Assembly (NCBI RefSeq): GCF_002563675.1
Contig: NZ_PDJC01000001.1
Coordinates: 2,170,001 to 2,234,000, forward strand
Direction of reading: 5' to 3'
Length of the DNA stretch: 64,000 nt
DNA from: Propionicimonas paludicola
GTDB lineage: Bacteria > Actinomycetota > Actinomycetes > Propionibacteriales > Propionibacteriaceae
Under the pieces are notes generated by a model. It worked only from the letters and a program-made list of their open reading frames with translations. It did no database searches and was not told the DNA's origin. Position numbers and translations under genes: made by a program. Shown here one piece after another: positions 57,463 to 64,000 of this stretch. Numbering within the stretch: position 1 is the stretch's first letter; each line of letters opens with the position of its first letter.

Positions 57463-57496
57463 ATGCTCCTCCCCGCCAAGCGGTGGGGAGGAGCAT
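57463..57496 (-). other. Strong hairpin between rpsD and rpoA
   Basis: ATGCTCCTCCCCGCC and GGTGGGGAGGAGCAT form a 15-bp stem (one G-U pair) with a 4-base loop AAGC, 7 bases after the rpsD stop. No U tract follows, so it may be an attenuator or processing site rather than a full terminator. Confidence 0.7.
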
Positions 57497-57503
57497 CAGG
57501 GTC

Positions 57504-58109
57504 TTACTTGGAGTAGAGCTCGACGATCAGCTGTTCGGTGACGTCGATGACGATCTGCTCGCGAACCGGCAGCTGGTGCACCAGGATCCGGCCCTTGTTC
57601 GGGCGGACGGTGAGCCAACCCGGGACGACCTGAGCGTTGTGGGTCTCACGAGCAACCACGAACGGGGTCAGGTTGATCGACTTCTCCTTGATGTCGATCA
57701 CGTCGTAGGCGCTCACCCGGTAGCTGGGGATGTTCACCTTCTTGCCGTTCACCAGGAAGTGGCCGTGGACCACGAGCTGGCGAGCCTGGCGACGAGTGGA
57801 CGCCAGGCCGGAACGGTAAACGACGTTGTCCAGACGGGACTCGAGGATGATCAGCAGGTTGTCACCGGTCTTGCCGGACAGCCGGTTGGCCTCTTCGTAG
57901 TAGCGACGGAACTGCTTCTCGAGCACGCCATAGGCGTAACGAGCCTTCTGCTTCTCCTTGAGCTGAAGCAGGTACTCGCTCTCCTTGGTGCGGCCGCGAC
58001 CGTGCATACCCGGCGGGTACGGACGGTGCTCGAAGGCCTTGTCATTGCCCACCAGGTCGGTGCCGAGCCGGCGGGACTTCTTCGTGATTGGGCCGGTGTA
58101 ACGGGCCAT
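57504..58109 (-). CDS. rpsD: 30S ribosomal protein S4
   Basis: The 201-aa product contains ARYTGPITKKSRRLGTDLVG and the S4 RNA-binding domain (LDNVVYRSGLASTRRQARQL). It has no N-terminal zinc-binding cysteines, so it is the cofactor-free (C-minus) S4 form. It initiates 30S assembly and can repress its own operon in other bacteria. Confidence 0.96.
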   Translation of the reverse strand: MARYTGPITKKSRRLGTDLVGNDKAFEHRPYPPGMHGRGRTKESEYLLQLKEKQKARYAYGVLEKQFRRYYEEANRLSGKTGDNLLIILESRLDNVVYRSGLASTRRQARQLVVHGHFLVNGKKVNIPSYRVSAYDVIDIKEKSINLTPFVVARETHNAQVVPGWLTVRPNKGRILVHQLPVREQIVIDVTEQLIVELYSK

Positions 58110-58135
58110 GTTCTATCTCCTCTTCGGCTCAGGTA

Positions 58136-58552
58136 CTAGACGCGACGGCGCTTCGGCGGACGGCAACCGTTGTGCGGCACCGGGGTGACATCGGAGATCG
58201 GACCGATCTCCAAGCCGACGGCGCCGAGCGAACGGATCGCGGTCTCGCGGCCGGAGCCGGGACCCTTGACGAAGACGTCCACCCGCTTCATGCCGTGCTC
58301 CATGGCGCGGCGGCCAGCGGCCTCAGCGGCCATACCGGCAGCGAACGGGGTGGACTTCCGGGAGCCCTTGAAGCCGACGGTGCCGGCAGAGGCCCATGCG
58401 ATCACCGCACCGGTGGGATCGGTGATCGAGATGATCGTGTTGTTGAACGTGCTCTTGATGTGCGCCTGTCCGGCGACGACGTTCTTCTTTTCCTTGCGAC
58501 GCAGCTTGGTCTTCGCAGCCTTCTGGGCCGCGGTACGTCCTGCAGTAGCCAA
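58136..58552 (-). CDS. rpsK: 30S ribosomal protein S11
   Basis: The 138-aa product contains [39 protein letters not shown] and the C-terminal [13 protein letters not shown], all standard S11. Confidence 0.97.
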   Translation of the reverse strand: MATAGRTAAQKAAKTKLRRKEKKNVVAGQAHIKSTFNNTIISITDPTGAVIAWASAGTVGFKGSRKSTPFAAGMAAEAAGRRAMEHGMKRVDVFVKGPGSGRETAIRSLGAVGLEIGPISDVTPVPHNGCRPPKRRRV

Positions 58553-58588
58553 CTCAGTTACTCCTGGTTTCCTGTGTCAGGACCGCGG

Positions 58589-58963
58589 TTAGCGGGCCTT
58601 CTTCTTCCCGGCGACGGCCTTCTTCTTGCCCTTGCGGGTGCGAGCGTTGGTTCGGGTGCGCTGACCACGAACCGGCAGGCCCATACGGTGACGACGGCCC
58701 TGGTAGGAGCCGATCTCGATCTTGCGGCGAATGTCGGCGGCGACGGAGCGTCGCAGATCGCCTTCCGTCTCGTAGTTGGCTTCGATGTGATCGCGAAGCG
58801 CAACGAGCTGGTCGTCGGTGAGTTGGTGAACACGGATGTCGCCACTGATGCCAGTGGCTGCCAGGGTTTCCTTGGCGCGGGTACGGCCAATGCCGAAAAT
58901 GTAAGTGAGGGCGATCTCGAGGCGCTTCTCGCGCGGCAGATCGACCCCGATCAGGCGTGCCAT
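58589..58963 (-). CDS. rpsM: 30S ribosomal protein S13
   Basis: The 124-aa product contains [33 protein letters not shown] and [17 protein letters not shown]. The start is ATG 58963 with GAGAGG upstream. Confidence 0.97.
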   Translation of the reverse strand: MARLIGVDLPREKRLEIALTYIFGIGRTRAKETLAATGISGDIRVHQLTDDQLVALRDHIEANYETEGDLRRSVAADIRRKIEIGSYQGRRHRMGLPVRGQRTRTNARTRKGKKKAVAGKKKAR

Positions 58964-59204
58964 GCACATACCTCTCAGGTAATCGAGCCGGTTTCCCGAC
59001 TCGCGAAGGTGTCTGGCGTGATGCGTCCCGCTACCTGTCAGTAGGGGCCCCGGCCTTCGTCCGGGGGTGCCGCCGAGGTGAACCTCGCCGTTGCGATCAC
59101 GTTGTCTGTTATGCGGCCGAAGCCGCTCGGGTCTTTCGGCCCGTCCCCTCTCGGGGCTATTCAGTTGTCACATGCCCGAAGGCCGGTGTCCGCGTCCCGC
59201 GACA

Positions 59205-59225
59205 GTCCTTCGACAGGCTCAGGAC
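59205..59225. repeat. Short palindromic repeat CCTTCGACAGGCTCAGG type
   Basis: GTCCT-TCGACAGGCTC-AGGAC, a short imperfect palindrome in the 286-bp gap 58964-59249 between rpmJ and rpsM. I recall similar sequences as widely dispersed repeats in bacterial genomes. The gap holds only this element and short GC hairpins. Confidence 0.45.
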
Positions 59226-59249
59226 GTGCTTACCGGGATGAGCCGAAGC

Positions 59250-59363
59250 TCAGCCCTGGCGCTGCTTGTGGCGCGGGTTATCGCAGATCACCATCACGCG
59301 ACCGTGCCGGCGAATGACCTTGCACTTGTCGCAAATCTTCTTGACGCTCGGCTGAACCTTCAT
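59250..59363 (-). CDS. rpmJ: 50S ribosomal protein L36
   Basis: This 37-aa protein reads [20 protein letters not shown] followed by [17 protein letters not shown]. It has the zinc-binding set Cys11, Cys14, Cys27 and His32, the C-plus form of L36. It lies between infA and rpsM, as usual. Confidence 0.96.
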
Positions 59364-59438
59364 CGAGCAACTTTCTGACTCATCGCCGGGCACAGGGAAA
59401 CCCCCTGCGATCGGACTGGTGGTGGATTCTTGCGTTGA

Positions 59439-59660
59439 CTACCGGTGCCGGAAGACGATGCGCCCACGGCTCAGGTCATAGGGAGAAAGCTCGACGACGA
59501 CACGGTCGGCCGGAATGATGCGGATGTAGTGCTGCCGCATCTTCCCACTGATCGTCGCAAGCACCTTGTGACCGTTCGACAGTTCCACCCGGAACATTGC
59601 GTTCGGCAGTGCCTCGACAACCGTCCCCTCGAGCTCGAGGGCGCCTTCCTTCTTCGCCAT
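59439..59660 (-). CDS. infA: Translation initiation factor IF-1
   Basis: The 73-aa product is [20 protein letters not shown] followed by a single S1/OB domain ([34 protein letters not shown]). GGGAGT precedes the ATG. It heads the minus-strand infA-rpmJ-rpsM-rpsK-rpsD-rpoA-rplQ cluster; its promoter is not obvious. Confidence 0.96.
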   Translation of the reverse strand: MAKKEGALELEGTVVEALPNAMFRVELSNGHKVLATISGKMRQHYIRIIPADRVVVELSPYDLSRGRIVFRHR

Positions 59661-59768
59661 TACTCCCAATCGCTGAACCAGTTTGAGCGCACGCGCCTGC
59701 AAGCACAGGTCGTGCAAGGGTCAAGCGTACGGCAGGAGCCGCAACGTCCCCAAATCGAAAGCTCTTTA

Positions 59769-59795
59769 CCGATACCTCGGACTCCGATACCTTGG
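59769..59795. promoter_or_regulatory. Candidate PadR operator: two 15-bp direct repeats
   Basis: CCGATACCTCGG and CCGATACCTTGG start 15 bases apart (59769 and 59784). The first is itself palindromic (CCGA-TACC-TCGG). It lies 26 bases upstream of the padR start. Confidence 0.5.
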
Positions 59796-59820
59796 TTATC
59801 GAGGCATACGAGGAGCGCCC

Positions 59821-60162
59821 ATGGAGATCGACAAGCAGCTGCTGAAGGGGACGATACCGCTGCTGGTGTTGCACCTGCTGGCGCAAGCAGATCTCTACGG
59901 GTATCAGCTGATCAAAGCGCTGGAGCAGATCTCGTCCGGGGCCTTCCGGTTCTCCGAAGGCTCCCTCTATCCGGTGCTCCACACCCTGGATCGAGACGGG
60001 ATGCTGCACGCCTACTGGCGCCAGGCCGAGTCCGGCCGCCAGCGCAAGTACTACGCCATCACCGACCGTGGTCGGCGTGAGCTGGTCGAGCGCCGCAGTC
60101 AGTGGCGCAACCTCACCGTCGCGATTGACGCCGTCCTGGCCGAGGAGTTGCCACATGACTAA
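59821..60162 (+). CDS. PadR family transcriptional regulator
   Basis: The 113-aa product has the PadR winged helix: LLKGTIPLLVLHLLAQADLYGYQLI, SSGAFRFSEGSLYPVLHTLDRDGML, and the wing SGRQRKYYAITDRGRREL (here shortened). PadR proteins repress neighbouring membrane or transporter genes. GAGGAG precedes the ATG, and the next gene overlaps it by eight bases. Confidence 0.9.
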   Translation: MEIDKQLLKGTIPLLVLHLLAQADLYGYQLIKALEQISSGAFRFSEGSLYPVLHTLDRDGMLHAYWRQAESGRQRKYYAITDRGRRELVERRSQWRNLTVAIDAVLAEELPHD

Positions 60163-60967
60163 GTCAAAAACCCCACTGCGATGGCTCTACCTGGTGGCTG
60201 CGGCGCTGATCAGCTGCATCCGGGTTCTGCCCGTCCCGCTCGGCACCAAGAGCATCTGGGCCGAGGCAGCCACCGCGCTCGGCCTCTCCTGGGTGTTCGA
60301 GCCGCTCGCCCTGGTAGCACTCGGTGTGGTGCTGGGCCGTCGCCACGGGTGGGATCACCGGACCGCCTTCGGCATCTGCCTCACCAGCCTGGTCGCCATC
60401 GTGGCCACCCGGATCGGGCCCGGGGAGCCTCAGCAACTGATCAGTGAGTACTCGATAACCATCCTGGCCACGCTGCCGCTCACCTGTGCGTCCGTCTTCC
60501 TGGGCCTGGCGACCGGCGCCAGCCTGCGCAGAGCACCGGACCCGGTAGCCGGTCTGAAGTCGCCCGAGCTCCCCGGGCTGCGATCCTTCACCACGATCGC
60601 AACGGCCACCATCAACGACCCCCGCGAGCGGGCCGACGCCGTGACCGAGCTCTACCAGCACGCCACCAGTCGACACGAGGAACTGGTGACAGCCGGTGCC
60701 GAGCCGCACGCGGCCATGACCCAAACCCTTGCTGAACTCGGAGACCCGGTCGAGCTGTCCCGCGAACTGGCCCGGGCGCACCGCCAGCCGGTGACCGCCG
60801 CAGCCATCGGCGGAATCCTCCTGGTCGGGCTCGTGTTCGCCGGGCTCCTGCTGGCCGCGGTCATCGCCTACCTGAGCCAGGAGCCCATCGCCATGATCCT
60901 GGTCACCGTGGTCGCAGTGCTGGGGACCTCGGCCATCTTGATCTCTGCACTGAGGAGGAAGCCATGA
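60155..60967 (+). CDS. HAAS-domain membrane protein
   Basis: The 270-aa product has about six hydrophobic helices in the N-terminal half, then a cytoplasmic helical segment (about 175-215) that reads like the HAAS/permease-prefix domain, for example PRERADAVTELYQHATSRHE and MTQTLAELGDPVELSRELA. One or two C-terminal helices follow. Such proteins often accompany PadR regulators as membrane sensors. The start at 60155 overlaps padR; its own stop overlaps the next gene (ATGA). Confidence 0.7.
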   Translation: MTKSKTPLRWLYLVAAALISCIRVLPVPLGTKSIWAEAATALGLSWVFEPLALVALGVVLGRRHGWDHRTAFGICLTSLVAIVATRIGPGEPQQLISEYSITILATLPLTCASVFLGLATGASLRRAPDPVAGLKSPELPGLRSFTTIATATINDPRERADAVTELYQHATSRHEELVTAGAEPHAAMTQTLAELGDPVELSRELARAHRQPVTAAAIGGILLVGLVFAGLLLAAVIAYLSQEPIAMILVTVVAVLGTSAILISALRRKP

Positions 60968-61392
60968 GGCGGCTACTCAACACCTGGCCCTACATCGTGG
61001 GGGTGGTCGGACTCTTCGGCCTGCTGTGGGCCTTCGAGCTGGCTCCGACCGGCGGCTGGGGCATGGATGACATGGACCTGACCGGCCTGCACATCACCGT
61101 GCGGTACGTGGCCTTCCCGGCCCTTGCCTTCCTCGGCGCGGCGCTCCTGGGACTGCGGCGGGGTTACGACCCGATGGTCTTGGTCGTTTGCCTGCTGGTC
61201 GCCGTCGCCATTCCCGAGCCGCTGTTCCATCGAGGCCAGCTGGAGCTGAGCTGGGATCATTCCGACGAGCTGTTCATCCTCGGCTATCTGGCGGTCACCC
61301 ATCTCGGGGTGGTGGCCGGGATCACGGTGCGGCAGGTACTGCGACGCGTCCGCGCCGGACGAGCGCCGCAGGTGACCCCCGCCACGGCCTAG
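60964..61392 (+). CDS. Small four-helix membrane protein
   Basis: The 142-aa product starts MRRLLNTWPYIVGVVGLFGLL and has about four hydrophobic helices with a basic C-terminus (RQVLRRVRAGRAP). No family is recognised. It is the last gene of the padR operon. Confidence 0.65.
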   Translation: MRRLLNTWPYIVGVVGLFGLLWAFELAPTGGWGMDDMDLTGLHITVRYVAFPALAFLGAALLGLRRGYDPMVLVVCLLVAVAIPEPLFHRGQLELSWDHSDELFILGYLAVTHLGVVAGITVRQVLRRVRAGRAPQVTPATA

Positions 61393-61500
61393 AGGAACCT
61401 CCGCGCGGCGGGATGACAACGGTCTCGTCCTGCCGCGTGATGACGGTCGACAGATCGTCCGCGAGCCGTCCGGACGGTTCGACACCCATCACCCCCCCCG

Positions 61501-61572
61501 CTCTCGCTACCGAATGGAACCCTTGCTGCCGAAAAGTCGGTAGCGCGAGTTGCGATCGGTAGCGGGAACGGG
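61501..61572. repeat. TACCGAA-family repeat, copy A
   Basis: CTCTCGCTACCGAATGGAAC and the following bases form a 72-bp unit with inner inverted pair CTACCGA/TCGGTAG. It is a direct repeat of copy B 182 bp away. The 476-bp gap 61393-61868 consists of these two copies plus REP-like sequence; I see no gene there. Confidence 0.75.
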
Positions 61573-61682
61573 CAAGAGCCAGTCGAGCCGCGCGAAGCAT
61601 GGGGGCTGCCCCTTCCCAGCGAGTGGCGGACCGCAACGGGACCGTCCCCAAGCGCCTGGCCAAGACATCCCGCACCTCCGCG

Positions 61683-61753
61683 CTCTCGCTACCGAGTGGA
61701 ACCCTCGCTACCGAAATATCGGTAGCAGGAGTTGCGATCGGCAGCGGGAACGG
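61683..61753. repeat. TACCGAA-family repeat, copy B
   Basis: The 71-bp unit runs CTCTCGCTACCGAGTGGAAC to GGCAGCGGGAACGG, roughly 85% identical to copy A. Confidence 0.75.
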
Positions 61754-61868
61754 ACGAGAGGGACGGACCGTAACAGAACCGTCCACGAGCCGTCCGGACA
61801 GAGGGCGAGACGTGGGCCGCGCCGCTGGCGTAGACTTGTCCGTCGCTCACTATTGGCGAAGGACACCA

Positions 61869-64000
61869 CGTGGATTCAGCTGGGGCACCCCACTCCGCTC
61901 TCGAACGCGAACTGGCCATTGAACAGGCCCATGTCAACCTGGTCTACGAACATTTGGAGAAGGCAGCCAGCTCGGCCAAGCGGGTAGCCGCCACCGGCCA
62001 GGACATCTACCGCTCCGACCGGGAGACCTGGGTTCGCGAAGAGGACGGCACCGCGCTCTTCGAGCGAGATGCCTTCGCTTTCGCCGCTGCCAAGCGGCTG
62101 GCGATCATCGACTCCGAGCATGAGGGCCTGGTCTTCGGCCGGCTCGACCACAGCGACGGCGAGATCCGCTACATCGGACGGATCGGCGTCCGCGACGACG
62201 ACTACGAGCCGCTGGTGATCGATTGGCGGGCCCGGGCAGCCGAACCGTTCTACCGGGCCACGGCCAACGACCCGATGGACGTGGTCCGTCGCCGAGTGCT
62301 GCGCTGCCGCAACGACATCGTGATCGGGATCGAGGACGACCTGCTGGACTCGTCCGCCGCCCGCAGCGACCTGCCGGTGATCGGTGAGGGCGCCCTGATG
62401 GCCGCCCTCAAGCGGGCCCGCGGCCCGAAGATGCGCGACATCGTGGCCACCATCCAGGCCGAGCAGGACGAGGCGATCCGCGCCGAGCACTCCGGGGTGA
62501 CCGTGATCGCCGGCGGCCCCGGAACCGGAAAGACCGTGGTCGCTCTGCACCGGGCGGCCTATCTGCTGTACTCCAACCGGCGCCGCTTCGAGCGTGGCGG
62601 GATCTTGGTGATCGGGCCCAGCAGGCTGTTCATGGACTACATCGAACGGGTGCTGCCCAGCCTGGGTGAGGACTCGGTGACCCTGCGCGCCATCGGCCAG
62701 GTGGCCGTCGACGTGCTCGGCTTCTCCTCGGCCCGGCAGGACGCCGCGCTGGCCGCCACGGTCAAGGGCTCCACCCGGATGCTGAAGGTGCTCAAGGAAC
62801 TGGTGGCGTTGCCGCTGATCAGCCTCGACCCGAACCGTCCGGCGGTCTGGGCATCGGTCAAGGGCGAGGTGCTGAAGCTCTCGGTGGCCCAGGTGGACCG
62901 GATCCGGCGCGACATCCTGGCCCGGCTGCGTCCCAACCAGGCGCGCGGCGAGGCGACCGCGGCCATCCTGGGGGCGTTGCGCCGCCAGGTGCCCGACGGC
63001 TGGGACCTGGACGACGAGACTCTGGACGATCTGATCGGCTCCCAGCCGATCGTCCGCAACTTCCTGACCGAGTGGTGGCCCGACCTGCTGCCGGCCCAGG
63101 TGCTGCGTCGGCTGGCCGATCCGGATGTGGTCGAGGCGGTTGCGTCCGGCACCCTGGACGCCGCCGAGCGGGCCGCCCTGGCCGAGAGCTACCAGCCCTC
63201 GGACTTCTCGGTGGCCGACATCGCCCTGCTCGACGAGCTGGTGGCTCTGCTCGGCCCGATCCAGGTCGCCGAGGAGACCGACGAGCTGGTCTTCCTCAAC
63301 GAAGGCTCCCGGATGCAGGAGCTGGTCACCGTGGCCGACCAGCTGCGCAACGTCCGCGAGATCGATCCGCAGGCCGACCCGCAGGACACCTTCGCGCACC
63401 TGCTGGTCGACGAGGCCCAGGACATCACCCCGATGCAGTGGCGGATGCTGCGTCGCCGCGGCCCAGCGGCCAGCTGGACGATCGTCGGCGACCCGGCCCA
63501 GAGCTCCTGGCCGGACGTGGCCGAGACCGAGCAGGCCCTGGTCGACCTGATCGGAGTGGCCCCCAACCGCCGGTTCCGGCTGTCCACGAACTACCGTTCG
63601 CCGGCCGAGGTCTTCGATCTGGCCGCCCGGATCGTCCAGCCGCACTTCCCGAACGCCGATCTGCCCCATGCCGTCCGCTCGACCGGGATCGAACCGGCCC
63701 TGCTCACGGTGTCCTCGTCGGCCCTGGATGCCGAACTGCGTCGAGTTGTCGCCGAGGCGCTGGCCGCCGTAGAGGGCACGGTGGCAGTGATCGCGGCCCC
63801 GTCCCGGATCGGCACTCTCGAGCTGCCCGAGGATCCGCGGCTGTCGGTGGTCAGCCCACTGAACGCCAAGGGTCTGGAGTTCGACGCGGTCGTGGTGGTC
63901 GGCCCGGACGAGATCGTGGCCGAATCCCCCGGCGGGATCCGGGTGCTCTACGTGGCCCTGACCCGACCCACCCAGCGACTGGTCACCATCGACCTGGACG
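61869..64000 (+). CDS. HelD-type RNA polymerase recycling helicase (partial at right end)
   Basis: The visible 710 residues, cut by the window edge, form a UvrD/Rep-like superfamily 1 ATPase: N-terminal coiled region, IGRIGVRDDDYEPLVIDWRA, Walker A AGGPGTGKTVVALHR, VDEAQDITPMQWRML, GDPAQSSW and NYRSPAEVFDLA. The N-terminal helical arm and the order match HelD, which removes RNA polymerase from DNA; related HelR confers rifamycin tolerance. GTG 61869 follows GAAGGA. No HelR-type palindromic RAE element is seen upstream. Confidence 0.85.

Noticed and set aside
61876..63669. 597-codon minus-strand frame opposite the helicase
   Set aside because: It is a shadow of the HelD gene, whose motifs are unambiguous.

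Overview
The window is high-GC, gene-dense DNA from an actinobacterium, most likely Propionibacteriaceae or a close relative. I infer this from marker families typical of Actinomycetota (acVLRF1, DUF2530, DUF3027, DUF3263, EF-G2, a cofactor-free S4, an orphan GroEL2-type chaperonin with CIRCE sites, two resuscitation-promoting factors) and from the prominence of cobalamin uptake. I see no phage, insertion sequence, CRISPR array or rRNA. One tRNA (Thr, TGT) is present. The organism assignment is inference; no 16S rRNA lies in the window.

Layout. 1-9 kb: the N-terminus of a thioredoxin, an IdeR/DtxR regulator, an acVLRF1 release factor, an NCS2 purine permease, a cold-shock/DUF3027 pair, a membrane protein-NUDIX-CDF transporter operon, and CutC. 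9-15 kb: a DHA2 MFS exporter, groEL with two CIRCE operators, manA and a small P-loop kinase, then tRNA-Thr. 15-19 kb: a DedA protein, an MsiK-type sugar ABC ATPase and a THUMP-like methyltransferase. 19.2-22.5 kb: a four-gene overlapping operon joining an Lgt paralogue, a proline-rich membrane protein, a Tes/MJ0619-type radical SAM enzyme and a small membrane protein; this is the most intriguing locus. 22.5-29.8 kb: a translationally coupled minus-strand operon glmS-acpS-nnr-(GNAT)tsaE-tsaB-rimI-tsaD-nudix, covering amino-sugar supply, ACP activation, NAD(P)HX repair and the tRNA t6A modification. 29.8-39 kb: coaA, a GNAT, glmM, rpsI-rplM, citrate synthase, EF-G2, a FrnE-like DsbA protein and MarC. 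39-43.6 kb: a 141-bp tandem repeat, a GntR-controlled ABC exporter, and trmB-truA-methyltransferase. 44-50.2 kb: a cobalamin riboswitch controlling two secreted or anchored proteins with transcobalamin-like domains and a complete ECF transporter (T, fused A1-A2, S). 50.3-53 kb: superoxide dismutase and two Rpf proteins that share one promoter/operator design. 53-56 kb: a TetR-controlled operon and an NAD-binding protein. 55.7-59.7 kb: infA-rpmJ-rpsM-rpsK-rpsD-rpoA-rplQ on the minus strand. 59.8-64 kb: a PadR operon, repeat-rich non-coding DNA, and a HelD-type helicase cut by the right edge.

Two features recur across the window. About sixteen genes have a -10 hexamer (TANNNT or one mismatch) ending 6-7 bases before the start codon, the layout of leaderless transcripts, and these fix several start sites. 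Non-coding gaps also carry a dispersed palindrome family with core TACCGAA, including one perfect 36-bp-arm hairpin. Many adjacent genes overlap by ATGA, GTGA or TGATG, so translation is probably coupled within operons.
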